NCBI GenBank assembly: GCA_009889625.1
Contig: WTZU01000006.1
Span: forward strand, 1 to 55,489
Reading direction: 5' to 3'
From: Candidatus Hikarchaeia archaeon HikBin5
GTDB taxonomy: Archaea; Halobacteriota; Halobacteria; Halobacteriales; Hikarchaeaceae
Length of the DNA: 55,489 bases
The stretch's first letter is position 1; the number at the start of each line of letters is the position of its first letter. This document shows, in pieces, positions 35,357 through 44,693 of the stretch. The notes beneath the pieces were generated by a model that was not told where the DNA came from, did no database searches, and saw only the letters and a program-made list of their open reading frames with translations. Made by a program: the position numbers and the translations under genes.

Positions 35357-35415
35357 TTCTTCCTCACGCAACAATCATAAATATTTTAATACTCAACGCC
35401 ATACCCAACACAAAT

Positions 35416-35805
35416 ATGTCTTTGGGTGCTGATATGTATCGCCAGCAAATTTTGGACCATTATAAACATCCACGTAATTATGGTGCATTAAACGATCCGA
35501 CATTCACTCACACTGGTGAAAACACATCTTGTGGAGATGAATATACCTTTGATATAAAATTAGACGACCAGGAAACCACAATTATCGCTATAGCATTCAG
35601 AGGTGAAGGATGTGCAATAAGCAAAGCAGCTGCTAGTATGCTCTCCGAAGTCGTCATAGGGAAAACAATTGATCAAATTCATGATATGGACCGGGATGAT
35701 ATCTTAGAATTACTAGGAGTCGAAGTAACTCCAATGCGGATTAAATGCGCCGTATTGGCTGAGAAAATAATCCAAGATGGCATCCGATTGTATAAGGCGG
35801 CATAG
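35416..35805 (+). CDS. sufU: SufU/IscU-type iron-sulfur scaffold protein
   Basis: A 129-residue scaffold with the three Cys sites of SufU: TSCGDEY, FRGEGCAISKAAASML and MRIKCAVLAEK. SufU accepts sulfur from SufS, in bacteria through a zinc site, and helps assemble clusters. The typical MYRQQILDHYKHPRNYG start is present after six residues. A TATA-like ATATTTTAAT about 30 nt before ATG 35416 suits a leaderless mRNA. It sits between tif6 and ftsY, where rplX-pfdA would usually be. SufS is 2.5 kb away. Confidence 0.93.
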   Translation: MSLGADMYRQQILDHYKHPRNYGALNDPTFTHTGENTSCGDEYTFDIKLDDQETTIIAIAFRGEGCAISKAAASMLSEVVIGKTIDQIHDMDRDDILELLGVEVTPMRIKCAVLAEKIIQDGIRLYKAA

Positions 35806-35808
35806 AAA

Positions 35809-36819
35809 ATGTTCGAAAGTCTAAAATCTTCTTTCACACGTTTCAAAAAAGATCTTAAATCCAATTTCACCGAGGTTCCACTTGACTCAAACATCCCGCC
35901 CCAACCCACTCCCATGGAAGAACCACTCGTGGAAAACATTAGCCTCACAAAAAAAGCTTCTTCCCTTGCACAAGGCAAGGTGATTTTCGAAAGCAAGACC
36001 CTCTCTGGCCCCCTCCACGATTTGGAATTGGCACTTTTATCTTCAGACGTGGAATTAAGTGTTGCAGAAACTATCATCGATTCTGTCCAACAGGATCTTG
36101 TTGGAACTCAAAGAAAAATAACGAAAGGAATAGATGTAGTCGTAGAAGATACTTTGAAAAAAGCATTATTGTCTGTCCTGGATGAGAGCACATTTAATTT
36201 CGAATCATTCTTATCTGATCATTCCTCACCACTTGTAATAATTTTTGTCGGTGTAAATGGAGTGGGCAAAACAACAACTCTAGCTAAACTTTCCCACACC
36301 CTTGATTCAATGGGACATTCCACCGTACTAGCGAATGGAGATACATACCGGGCTGGTGCAAATGAACAACTTCATGTCCACTCCGAAGCCCTAGGAAAAA
36401 AACTCATTACCCATCAGCAAGGAGGAGACCCAACGGCGGTTCTTTACGATGCTGTAGAATATGCAAAAGCACATAATATAGATGTAGTCCTATGTGATAC
36501 TGCAGGTCGACTCCACACAAATAAGGATCTCATGTCTCAGCTAGAAAAAATCAATCGTGTGGTTTCTCCCGATCTAACAATTTTCGTCGACGAAGCGATA
36601 GCAGGTCAAGATGCTGTCAACCGTGCACGCGATTTTAATGAAATGGCACCCATCGACGGAATCATTTTAACAAAGGTTGACGCAGATACTTCTGGGGGGG
36701 CAGCCATATCTATTGCACATGCTCTAAAAAAACCAATACTTTTTTTAGGATCTGGCCAAGACTACTCCGATTTAGAACCTTTCAATTCAGTTTCCTTTGT
36801 TGATAATTTGTTAAATTAA
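35809..36819 (+). CDS. ftsY: signal recognition particle receptor FtsY
   Basis: The membrane-side GTPase partner of SRP54 in targeting proteins to the translocon. The 336-residue protein has a short charged N-terminal region (about 1-55), the N domain, and the G domain with P-loop GVNGVGKTTT (148-157), then NGDTYRAGANEQL, LCDTAGRLH and GIILTKVDADTSGGAAISIA. It begins 3 nt after sufU, so they are probably co-transcribed. SRP54 follows on the same strand after one small gene. Confidence 0.96.
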   Translation: MFESLKSSFTRFKKDLKSNFTEVPLDSNIPPQPTPMEEPLVENISLTKKASSLAQGKVIFESKTLSGPLHDLELALLSSDVELSVAETIIDSVQQDLVGTQRKITKGIDVVVEDTLKKALLSVLDESTFNFESFLSDHSSPLVIIFVGVNGVGKTTTLAKLSHTLDSMGHSTVLANGDTYRAGANEQLHVHSEALGKKLITHQQGGDPTAVLYDAVEYAKAHNIDVVLCDTAGRLHTNKDLMSQLEKINRVVSPDLTIFVDEAIAGQDAVNRARDFNEMAPIDGIILTKVDADTSGGAAISIAHALKKPILFLGSGQDYSDLEPFNSVSFVDNLLN

Positions 36820-36893
36820 CCATTTTTCTATCAATTTACGGGCGAATGGGATCTAGAGTAACTGATTTATTTTTCCCAACCCATCTAGCTATT

Positions 36894-37124
36894 ATGACCG
36901 AATTCGAGGAGTTATTGTCATTTTTGACACCTCGGCATGAAAATGCTGCTCTAAAATCATATCAAAATACCACCGCAATAGCTTGTCCTGCATGTGACAA
37001 ACCTTTCCACAACCTTATAATCTGTAAAAAAGATTTGACTAGTTTAAATTTAGACGAACCAATGAATCTCTGCATCACAACAACTCCCAACGGATCTCCT
37101 ATGATTTTCTCACATAAACAATAG
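36894..37124 (+). CDS. small CxxC protein, unknown function
   Basis: A 76-residue protein starting MTEFEELLSFLTPRHENAAL. It has one CPAC pair (about 32-35) in AIACPACDKPFHNLIICKKD, suggesting half a zinc ribbon or a metal-linked dimer, and ends NGSPMIFSHKQ. It resembles a short conserved protein I have seen in Haloarchaea, but I cannot name a function. I start at ATG 36894, because a TATA-like GATTTATTTT lies about 27 nt upstream; the frame extends back to ATG 36846. It lies between ftsY and srp54. Confidence 0.6.
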   Translation: MTEFEELLSFLTPRHENAALKSYQNTTAIACPACDKPFHNLIICKKDLTSLNLDEPMNLCITTTPNGSPMIFSHKQ

Positions 37125-37186
37125 TCATTTAATTTCTCTTTTTCTACACTGATAACGATTTAAAGCCCTGACATCTAACATTATCG

Positions 37187-38563
37187 ATGGTATTGGGTGA
37201 TCTAGGAACTTCATTGCGGACTTCTCTGGACAAACTTCGAGGAAAATCTCGTATCTCCGAAGAGGAATTAAGTGAAGTTATTAAAGACATTCAAAGGGCA
37301 CTTTTGGGTGCAGATGTTGAGGTCGAACTAGTTATGTCCCTCTCCGATTCAATCCGAAAACGAGCTAGTAACCAAGAACCTCCTCCTGGGGCATCTGCAA
37401 GTGACCATGTTCTCAAAATAGTCTACGAAGAGCTTGTCAATTTAATTGGAGGTAGTTCTAATATTCCTCTCCACCCTCAAAAAATCCTTTTGGTAGGATT
37501 GCAAGGATCTGGGAAAACAACAACAGCAGCAAAACTCTCTAGATGGTTCTCCACAAAAGGACTTTCTTCTTCCATAATTCAAACAGATACCTTCCGACCT
37601 GGGGCATATGATCAAACAAAACAAATGGCAGAAAAAGCGGAAGTAACTTTCTATGGGGACTCTAGCTCTAACGACCCCCTGGAAATACTGCAATCTGGAA
37701 TGAAATCGGTTCAAAACACAGATGTATGTATTATTGACACCGCAGGAAGACACGCACTTGAGGATGATCTCATCTTGGAGCTTAAAAAGATAGATAACAT
37801 CGCAAAACCAGACCTATCTTTCCTGATAATTGATGCCGCCCTCGGGCAAGGTGCAAAAGATCAAGCTAAGTTATTCCATGAAGCTATAGGCATAGATGGA
37901 GTCATTATAACTAAATTCGATGGCACCGCCAAAGGAGGTGGGGCACTCACGGCGGTGAATGAAACAAACACCTCTATAGCTTTTATCGGCTCTGGAGAGA
38001 CCATCCATGATTTTGAGAGATTCGAACCAAATGGTTTTATTTCTCGCTTACTCGGAATGGGGGATCTTAAACAATTAACAGAAAGACTCGAACGGGCCAT
38101 GCAAGAATTTGCAGACGAAGAAGAAGATTGGGACCCCATGTCTCTACTAAAAGGGCCCTTTACTCTTCTTGACATGCGCCGGCAAATGCGTGCTATGAAT
38201 AAAATGGGGCCTTTAGATCAAATCATAGACTTAATGCCAAGCTTTGGTAAAGGCCCCTTGAATAATTTGCCAAATGATGCAATCGACCTGACAAAAGATC
38301 GACTAGTGATATATGAGATAATCATGGATTCTATGACTTCTTCCGAATTAAAGAATCCTCGGACCATTGGTGCCAGTAGAATCGAGAGAATCGCTAGAGG
38401 TTCTGGCGTAGGTGAAGACGAAGTCCGAGAGTTACTTTCACAACATCGTAATATGGAAAAAGGAATCAAACAAATGCAAGGACTCGGGCAAGGTGATATA
38501 AAACGAGCAATGAAAAGGATGCAAAAAGGAGGTGGGATGGGAAATATAGATTTATTTAAATAA
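37187..38563 (+). CDS. srp54: signal recognition particle protein SRP54
   Basis: The GTPase of SRP that binds signal sequences and 7S RNA. The 458-residue protein has the N domain (about 1-90), G domain with [10 protein letters not shown] (104-113), [19 protein letters not shown] and [16 protein letters not shown], and the methionine-rich M domain (about 310-458) with [20 protein letters not shown] and the RNA-binding helix around [25 protein letters not shown]-like TTTAAAG about 27 nt before ATG 37187 suggests a leaderless transcript of its own. No SRP RNA gene was recognised here. Confidence 0.97.
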   Translation: MVLGDLGTSLRTSLDKLRGKSRISEEELSEVIKDIQRALLGADVEVELVMSLSDSIRKRASNQEPPPGASASDHVLKIVYEELVNLIGGSSNIPLHPQKILLVGLQGSGKTTTAAKLSRWFSTKGLSSSIIQTDTFRPGAYDQTKQMAEKAEVTFYGDSSSNDPLEILQSGMKSVQNTDVCIIDTAGRHALEDDLILELKKIDNIAKPDLSFLIIDAALGQGAKDQAKLFHEAIGIDGVIITKFDGTAKGGGALTAVNETNTSIAFIGSGETIHDFERFEPNGFISRLLGMGDLKQLTERLERAMQEFADEEEDWDPMSLLKGPFTLLDMRRQMRAMNKMGPLDQIIDLMPSFGKGPLNNLPNDAIDLTKDRLVIYEIIMDSMTSSELKNPRTIGASRIERIARGSGVGEDEVRELLSQHRNMEKGIKQMQGLGQGDIKRAMKRMQKGGGMGNIDLFK

Positions 38564-38649
38564 TCTATCTTTTTATTCAAATCGAAATACGGTGATGTTT
38601 TAACAATTCCAATTCTCTCTGACTAACATGTCAGAAGGAGATGATCAAC

Positions 38650-39222
38650 ATGAACCTCCGGAAACTTACTCTCCAAGCCTATCTTGAAGCACTTCCAGCT
38701 CTTGTTCTTAGCAGCCTTGGTGGGATCATCGCAGGCTTAATTCTTGGAAGCATGACAAACGAATTACAGTCCATTCCTGGATTGTTAGTACTCATCCCTG
38801 CTCTCCTCGCCATACGAGGTAATGTTTATGGTTCTCTCGGAGCTCGAATTTCAACAGGGCTTCATCAGGGTTTCATAGAGCCCAGAATCTCCTTTTCTGA
38901 CCAAAGAGTAAACGCAGCTGTTATTGCATCATTTCTTAATGCATTATTTGCAGCAGCAATAGGGGCCACATTTGCCTATTTTTTACTCACACTCTCAGCT
39001 GAACCAGTTGTGCCATTGCAGATCTTATTATCTATTGCCCTAATAGCGGGAATACTTTCTGGAACTGTACTCATAACGGCAGTTATTTCTGTAATTTTCA
39101 CCGCTTACAGAAATGGACTGAATCCTGATACTATCGTAGGACCTCTAGTTGCAACCATAGGAGATATTTTTGGTCTCTCCTTTCTACTTATCGCAGTCCG
39201 AATAATCATGGGTGGTGGCTAA
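38650..39222 (+). CDS. MgtE-type cation transporter half, first of a pair
   Basis: About 190 residues with five hydrophobic helices matching the MgtE (SLC41) membrane domain: QAYLEALPALVLSSLGGIIA, LLVLIPALLAIRGNVYGSLG, ARISTGLHQG and NPDTIVGPLVATIGDIFGLS. It lacks the CBS and N domains that regulate bacterial MgtE. I start at ATG 38650 because AAGGAG ends 9 nt upstream; ATG 38641 would touch that Shine-Dalgarno. A second, similar half follows immediately, so the two probably form a heterodimer that moves Mg2+ or a related divalent cation. Confidence 0.85.
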   Translation: MNLRKLTLQAYLEALPALVLSSLGGIIAGLILGSMTNELQSIPGLLVLIPALLAIRGNVYGSLGARISTGLHQGFIEPRISFSDQRVNAAVIASFLNALFAAAIGATFAYFLLTLSAEPVVPLQILLSIALIAGILSGTVLITAVISVIFTAYRNGLNPDTIVGPLVATIGDIFGLSFLLIAVRIIMGGG

Positions 39223-39774
39223 ATGACTTGGTCCATTCGCTCCATTGTTAAAACAATGCTACCTATCTTGGCGGCTCTCACTTCTCTTGAAATAGCCATG
39301 GGATTAGTTTTGTCTTCGTTTCAATCCACTCTCTTCTATTATCCTTCTTTATTGATTCTAGTCCCTGTTATCATTGGAACTGCCGGTAGTCTTGGCAGTA
39401 CACTTTCAGCTAGACTCTCCACTGCATTTCATCTAGGCCTTCTGGAATTCAGATATGATAATCACCACTTAATTGGAAATATACTCTCAACAATTGCACT
39501 TTCTATTACTATCTTTCCTCTTATTGGAATCGCAACATGGGCAATCGCAACATGGGCTTTCGAACCCATTCTGAGCCCATTCCAAATACTTTCAATAACT
39601 ACTCTCAGTGGCCTACTTATTTCTATCTTCACAGTGATAGTTGCCTTAGTTACTACCTATGGGTCCTATCGACTCAAACTCGATCCAGACGATGTAGTTA
39701 TCCCTATTGTGACTAATTTATCCGACGTTTTTGGCATATTCGTATTTTTGGCCATTGTTCTCTTACTACTATAA
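39223..39774 (+). CDS. MgtE-type cation transporter half, second of a pair
   Basis: A 183-residue protein starting directly after the stop of the first half. It has about five hydrophobic helices in the same order, with LLILVPVIIGTAGSLGSTLS, ARLSTAFHLGLLEF and LDPDDVVIPIVTNLSDVFGI. The paired Asp near the last helices (DPDD, LSD) corresponds to the pore region of MgtE. An in-frame 15-bp tandem repeat (39528-39557) makes IATWAIATWA in one helix. No cytoplasmic regulatory domain is present. Confidence 0.85.
   Translation: MTWSIRSIVKTMLPILAALTSLEIAMGLVLSSFQSTLFYYPSLLILVPVIIGTAGSLGSTLSARLSTAFHLGLLEFRYDNHHLIGNILSTIALSITIFPLIGIATWAIATWAFEPILSPFQILSITTLSGLLISIFTVIVALVTTYGSYRLKLDPDDVVIPIVTNLSDVFGIFVFLAIVLLLL
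39528..39557 (+). repeat. 15-bp perfect tandem duplication in the second mgtE half
   Basis: AATCGCAACATGGGC occurs twice in a row. It adds five residues (IATWA) to a transmembrane helix without a frameshift, and looks recent because the copies are identical. Confidence 0.85.
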
Positions 39775-39779
39775 TTTCC

Positions 39780-40307
39780 TTAGATGATTTTTGAGATCTG
39801 CAAATGGAGCTCTTCAATTGTCCCTGAATTTTCTATCCCAATTTCTGCATCTCCCATCGCATTTTTCAAACCAAATCCCAATTCCCTCTCATCTCTTTGT
39901 TTCAAAGTTTCTATTTCTGGATTGTCCCTCCCTCTGCTATTGATCCTCTCTAAACGCAATTTGAAAGAAGATTCGACTCTTACCAATTTGAACTCCTCTC
40001 CAAATTCTCTTCTAAATACTTTCACTTCATCCCCCGAACGTATGCCGTCAACTACCATTCTATTTTTAGTTTTTCGCATTTTTTGTATTAGAGGAACCGT
40101 TAATGTTGCTATGGCATCATTTCCCAATTCATCTCTAATCTTCTTTGCAACTTCTCCGTGATGATCTGCTGGTTCTAGCCCCCGTTTTAAACATTCTTCC
40201 CTAATAACATCCCCCATCGATATGACTGGTATTCCTCTCTCTCTGGCATAATTAGATATCTCTGTTTTTCCACTTCCTGGAAGTCCAACGATTCCAATTA
40301 TGTCCAT
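39780..40307 (-). CDS. UPF0200 family nucleotide kinase
   Basis: A 175-residue P-loop kinase-like protein of the archaeal UPF0200 family, distantly related to dephospho-CoA and adenylate kinases. Features are P-loop GLPGSGKTE (7-15), a substrate-lid stretch ISMGDVIREECLKRGLEPAD, KKIRDELGNDAIA, VVDGIRSGDEVKVFRREF (Walker B-like) and RDERELGFGLKNAMGDAEIG. Its natural substrate is not known. It is cytosolic and complete. It converges with the mgtE pair, leaving a 5-nt gap. Confidence 0.85.
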   Translation of the reverse strand: MDIIGIVGLPGSGKTEISNYARERGIPVISMGDVIREECLKRGLEPADHHGEVAKKIRDELGNDAIATLTVPLIQKMRKTKNRMVVDGIRSGDEVKVFRREFGEEFKLVRVESSFKLRLERINSRGRDNPEIETLKQRDERELGFGLKNAMGDAEIGIENSGTIEELHLQISKII

Positions 40308-40399
40308 AAATCTCCTTTATTTTGTACGAGCTTAATCTCTCTTACTCACCAACGTTGAACCCTGCTATTTTTGTCCCCTGAAAACACTAGTAAATATAG

Positions 40400-40503
40400 G
40401 ACACGTAGCTCAGCCTGGACAGAGCGTCGGACTTCTATCCTCTTCACGTATCGTGTCGGGGGGAGTCATCCGATGGTCGCGCGTTCAAATCGCGTCGTGT
40501 TCG
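40400..40503 (+). tRNA. tRNA-Arg (anticodon UCU) with an intron
   Basis: Exons 40400-40438 and 40468-40503 join into a 75-nt tRNA: acceptor GGACACG/CGTGTTC with discriminator G, D arm GCTCAGCCTGGACAGAGC, anticodon stem TCGGA/TCCGA around loop CTTCTAA, and T arm GCGCG-TTCAAAT-CGCGT. The anticodon TCT reads AGA and AGG. The intron lies at the canonical position 37/38. CCA is not encoded. Confidence 0.95.
40439..40467 (+). other. 29-nt tRNA-Arg intron with bulge-helix-bulge
   Basis: Exon nucleotides CTTC (32-35) pair with intron GGAG, a bulge TA|T marks the 5' cut and a bulge TC|A the 3' cut, and CCTC pairs with GGGG inside the intron. This is a strict archaeal splicing motif for the tRNA endonuclease. 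Confidence 0.88.
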
Positions 40504-40580
40504 TGTTAACATTGTGATGGGGTCGAGTTATGGGGATGTGTAACATTAAGTAAAGTTAAACCATCCATTTTCCTTCTCAA

Positions 40581-43349
40581 CTATTCAATTGAAACTATTA
40601 TATTCTCCACCGATTCTAATGCCAAATCCAAATTATTAACATCCGGACCTCCTCCTTGTGCAAACTCAGCCGATCCTCCGCCACTCCCTCCTATTATTTT
40701 CGCTAGTTCCTTCATCACTACATCTGCACGTATGTTCTTTCCTTCTGGAATTGCCACAACTATCTTGCACCCTTGTTCTCCACTACCTAGAATTGCAATT
40801 TTCCCCTTTTCGACTATGGCATTTGCAATTTCTCTAAGTTGTTCCATACTTGTGTCAATTCTCTGAACAACTATTGTCAAACCATTTATTTCAATCCCTT
40901 CCATCTCTCCCTCTCCACGATTTTTCGCAATTTCTCGTCTTAAACTTTCTATATGTTTTCCCCTTTCTTTCCATTCTTCAAAAAATCTTTGTGTAGTTTT
41001 GGGGACTTCTCCTGGAGAAATATTCAGCATATTCGCACTTTCTACTAGTATATCTTCTGTTTTCTGTATCTCTAGCAAAGCTGCATCACCTGCAGCAAAA
41101 ATTATTCTCTCCACTCCATCTTGAATCCTTTCTGTATTTATGATCTTGACAAACCCAATATCTCCGGTTCTTTCTACATGCGTACCTGCGCAAGCTTGTA
41201 TGTCTTCTGCAACATGAATCAGTCTGATATCTACTCCCTTTGGTATTCCCCCTTGATACAAATCAAATCCATATTTCTTCTCTGCTTCGTGTCTGTCGAG
41301 CCATTCTTGTTTTACCCCTGTATTCTCTACAATAATGTCGTTAGCTATTGATTCAATATCTCTTATATTTTGTCTACTTAATTTTCTATAGTGTTGGATG
41401 TCCACCCTCGAGTTATCTATTCCTTTCTGGGCTCCTGCCTGTCGTATGTGGTCTCCTAGCAATTGCCTAGCAGAGTGCACTAAAATGTGAGTTGCTGTGT
41501 GGTGCCTCATCAATCGAGTTCTTCTTTTACCATCCACTTCTCCCTCTATGCTACTCCCCACTGCAATATCTCCATCAACACTGTGGAAAATAATCCCATT
41601 TTCTATCTGAACGTCTACTACATTCACACACGCACCATCCTTCGATATAATCCCAATATCTGACGGTTGACCACCTCCTTCTGGATAAAACAAAGTACGA
41701 TCTAAAATCACTTCAAAAGATCCATTTTTATTGTCTATTACGTCCACCACTTTTGCATCAAATCTCATCTCAATTGGATTTTCATAATACAATCTTTTAG
41801 TTTTATGAACTCCCGTTTTCACCTCTTTGAATTTTTCTACCTTTGTTTGTTTTTTATTTTGCCTTTTCTCATGACGTGAAGCAACAAGAGAATAAAAATC
41901 ATTGGGGATGTCTACCGTTGCTCCTGCCCCTTCTGCTATCTCTCTCACCATTGAAGGCTGAATTCCTTGTGAATCATACAACTCAATCAATTTTTCAGTT
42001 GGTATTGGTTTATTCAATTTAGAATGATCTTTAGCTATCTGGTCCACTTTCCTAGATCCTCTCTCTAATGTCTCTGCATATCTCTCAATTTCTGCACAAA
42101 CTATATCTCTAATTACACCACGATTTTTATATCCAATTTTCTCTGCCTGTATGTCTATTAATTCTTCCAATCGAATCTTCACACCCGTAGAATTGCATAA
42201 TCTATCTGCTCTCCTAATAACCATTCTTGCAAGGTAACCTGTCCCTACATTGGATGGGACTATGCCATCTCCTAACATAAATGCCAAAGCTCTACAGTGA
42301 TCTGAAATGGCATATATCGATTCCATGGGGGTCATCAGCCGTTCTAGTTCTTTTTTATCAACTCCCAACTCTCCTGCAATCTTTTCTCTAGCAACATCAA
42401 ATGTTTCCGATGCATCTACATCTAGCTCTCCCGCCAATCTAGATGCTTTGTACAACAATTTCTTCTCATCTTCTGTATGTTGTATTCCAATATCTTCTAT
42501 TAGTAGTTCTATCATTTCAGGATAGATGGCCTCATAAACCGTAGCTGTCCCCTGCGATACCCACGTCCATCTTTCCAGGCCGTAACCAGTGTCCACTATA
42601 TATGTTTGCATGGGCGAGTATGATTGTCCATCTTTTAACTGATACTCTCCTTTCGGATCTAGCTTAAGAGACATAAATACCAATGTTGCCAATTCTAGAC
42701 CTCTGTATATGACTTCAAATGCAGGTCCTGCATTTCCACCACCTACCCATGGGTCCTCTATATATACCACTTCCTCCAAATTGGCCCCCATTTCTCTGAG
42801 GAACTCATCACAGTATCTCACCGTTTCATCCTTCCAATAAATTTTCCCACTATATGCTAACTCACTCTCACCGTTTTCACGCACATTAAAAGCATGATGT
42901 GCCAACATCTCAAATGCTATTGTATGGCGGCCGGTTTTGCCAACATTATCTATATCTTGCATTCTTATGCATGGTTGACTTATTGTCAATGGATTCGCGG
43001 GAGGTGGGACTTCCCCTGAAGTTACCAATGGCTGAAAATCATATATCGAAGCCTGGGTTAATAATACGTCATCTCTCCATCTATTCGCCGCAACAGGATA
43101 TGGATCAATCCTCTCATGATTTTTTCCTTCAAAAAATGAGAGGAACTTTTCCCTCATTTCATCAATTGTATATTTCTTATTAAATCCTGGCTCTCCTATA
43201 AATTCATATTCTTCACATGGGGCTTCCCCACATTTTTGCCTAGAATCATCCCTCGTCCAAAAAAATACCCCGCAACTATCGCATGCTCTCCTAGAAAAAC
43301 CCTCTTTTTCGAAATAATCAAGGAAGTATTCTTCCTTCAAATCAGTCAT
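40581..43349 (-). CDS. alaS: alanyl-tRNA synthetase
   Basis: Charges tRNA-Ala and clears mischarged Ser or Gly. The 922-residue archaeal-type enzyme begins with an N-terminal extension carrying a zinc-like CDSCGVFFWTRDDSRQKCGE, then the class II core (about 60-400, with FFEGKNHERIDPYPVAANRW and GGGNAGPAFEVI), and the editing domain motifs HHTATHILVHSARQLLG and CAGTHVERTGDIG, which bind zinc. It ends in a DHHA1 domain with GGSGGGSAEFAQGGG. Length is normal. It lies downstream of rfcS on the same strand. Confidence 0.96.
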   Translation of the reverse strand: MTDLKEEYFLDYFEKEGFSRRACDSCGVFFWTRDDSRQKCGEAPCEEYEFIGEPGFNKKYTIDEMREKFLSFFEGKNHERIDPYPVAANRWRDDVLLTQASIYDFQPLVTSGEVPPPANPLTISQPCIRMQDIDNVGKTGRHTIAFEMLAHHAFNVRENGESELAYSGKIYWKDETVRYCDEFLREMGANLEEVVYIEDPWVGGGNAGPAFEVIYRGLELATLVFMSLKLDPKGEYQLKDGQSYSPMQTYIVDTGYGLERWTWVSQGTATVYEAIYPEMIELLIEDIGIQHTEDEKKLLYKASRLAGELDVDASETFDVAREKIAGELGVDKKELERLMTPMESIYAISDHCRALAFMLGDGIVPSNVGTGYLARMVIRRADRLCNSTGVKIRLEELIDIQAEKIGYKNRGVIRDIVCAEIERYAETLERGSRKVDQIAKDHSKLNKPIPTEKLIELYDSQGIQPSMVREIAEGAGATVDIPNDFYSLVASRHEKRQNKKQTKVEKFKEVKTGVHKTKRLYYENPIEMRFDAKVVDVIDNKNGSFEVILDRTLFYPEGGGQPSDIGIISKDGACVNVVDVQIENGIIFHSVDGDIAVGSSIEGEVDGKRRTRLMRHHTATHILVHSARQLLGDHIRQAGAQKGIDNSRVDIQHYRKLSRQNIRDIESIANDIIVENTGVKQEWLDRHEAEKKYGFDLYQGGIPKGVDIRLIHVAEDIQACAGTHVERTGDIGFVKIINTERIQDGVERIIFAAGDAALLEIQKTEDILVESANMLNISPGEVPKTTQRFFEEWKERGKHIESLRREIAKNRGEGEMEGIEINGLTIVVQRIDTSMEQLREIANAIVEKGKIAILGSGEQGCKIVVAIPEGKNIRADVVMKELAKIIGGSGGGSAEFAQGGGPDVNNLDLALESVENIIVSIE

Positions 43350-43409
43350 TGTGGCCGTATCGAGCCTATCTGGACAAAAGGATTTCGGGCCTGAGTGTCT
43401 TTCTTCAAA

Positions 43410-44378
43410 TCACTTTTTCATTGATATTGCAGCAAGGAGTGCTTCCAATTGTATCCTCTCATTTGCCCCCTCCGAAATTCTATAATCCGCTTCTCCAATC
43501 CTATCGATCATTACCACTGCATTCTCATTATCTATTTGGAATTCCCACACCGATCGGTATAATTGGTCTATTATGTCTCCACCCGATATTCCTCCCTCTG
43601 TTAGCATAATGTTCAACATCCCCCTTGCTTCTATGAAATCGCCATCAAGTGCCCTTTCTACCATATTTTTTATGTCCTCTGGCTTTGCAGAAGCTGCTGT
43701 TTTGTACACATTATCTTCTTCCACTTCTTCGTCCATTATAGAAGCAGCTTGAAGTGAGTTTATCGCCTTTCTCATATCCCCTTGGGATACGTATATAATG
43801 GCGTTTAATCCTCCATCTGTGATCTTTATATTTTCTTCTTCTGCAATTTCTCTCACTTTCTTTGATATAGCTTCATCTGACAAAGGTGGAAATCTAAACA
43901 CCGCACACCTAGATTGGATGGGATCGATGATTCTATTGGAGTAGTTGCATGACAATATGAATCTCGTATTGTGAGAAAATTGTTCCATTGTCCTTCTCAG
44001 GGCACTTTGAGCATCTTTTGTTAGTGAATCCGCTTCATCAAGAAATATGATCTTATACTCATAGTTTCCAAAAGCAGACCGAGCAAAATTCTTTATTCTA
44101 TTCCTGACAACATCAATTCCTCTCTCATCAGATGCATTAAGTTCGAGGAAATTTTCTCTCCAATCTCCTCCATATATTTCTTGAGCTATTGCAACAGAGC
44201 TAGTTGTTTTCCCCACTCCTGCAGGACCTGAAAAGAGCAAATGAGGCAGATCTTTTTTTTCAACATAGCCTTCTAATCTCGACGTTATTGCCCTTTGACC
44301 AACAATTTCTGATAGTGATTTGGGCCTATATTTCTCAATCCATATGCCTCTTTTTTTAGAAGAGGTAGCATCATCCAT
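43410..44378 (-). CDS. rfcS: replication factor C small subunit
   Basis: RfcS forms the clamp loader that opens PCNA onto DNA. The 322-residue AAA+ protein has Walker [10 protein letters not shown] (51-59), Walker [16 protein letters not shown], sensor [18 protein letters not shown] (including the SRC motif) and the C-terminal collar domain. No intein is present. It is divergent from samp2 by 78 nt, the arrangement I know from Haloferax. Confidence 0.96.
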   Translation of the reverse strand: MDDATSSKKRGIWIEKYRPKSLSEIVGQRAITSRLEGYVEKKDLPHLLFSGPAGVGKTTSSVAIAQEIYGGDWRENFLELNASDERGIDVVRNRIKNFARSAFGNYEYKIIFLDEADSLTKDAQSALRRTMEQFSHNTRFILSCNYSNRIIDPIQSRCAVFRFPPLSDEAISKKVREIAEEENIKITDGGLNAIIYVSQGDMRKAINSLQAASIMDEEVEEDNVYKTAASAKPEDIKNMVERALDGDFIEARGMLNIMLTEGGISGGDIIDQLYRSVWEFQIDNENAVVMIDRIGEADYRISEGANERIQLEALLAAISMKK

Positions 44379-44456
44379 GTTTATTCGACGCCCTTCCCAA
44401 TCTTAAACCCCGTGGAAAGTCGACACCGTAAAATCACTTGAAATTGTAAAAACTAT

Positions 44457-44654
44457 GTGAAAGCAACTATTTCGATTATCGGCGGCGATTCTCATGAATT
44501 TGATATATCTACTGAAACCTATGCTGATTTATTAAAAATCATGGGCATTTCTCCAAACGAAGTTGTAATTATAGTGGATGACGTTCCTGTACCTCATGAT
44601 TCTCCTGTCACTTCGGCCCATTCCAAATTATTAACAGTTCTTAGCGGCGGATGA
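44457..44654 (+). CDS. samp2: ubiquitin-like small archaeal modifier protein (SAMP2 type)
   Basis: This 65-residue beta-grasp protein is of the ThiS/MoaD/SAMP group: TYADLLKIMGISPNEVVIIV, then DDVPVPHDSPV and a C-terminal LSGG. The terminal Gly-Gly is the site for adenylation by an E1-like enzyme. In Haloferax, SAMP2 both tags proteins on lysine and donates sulfur for wobble-uridine thiolation of tRNA. The start codon is GTG 44457. It precedes a GNAT gene and diverges from rfcS, the same trio I associate with Haloarchaea. Confidence 0.9.
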   Translation: MKATISIIGGDSHEFDISTETYADLLKIMGISPNEVVIIVDDVPVPHDSPVTSAHSKLLTVLSGG

Positions 44655-44693
44655 TTCAATAAACCTTTCATCTATGCTCTACCTATTCCCTTC

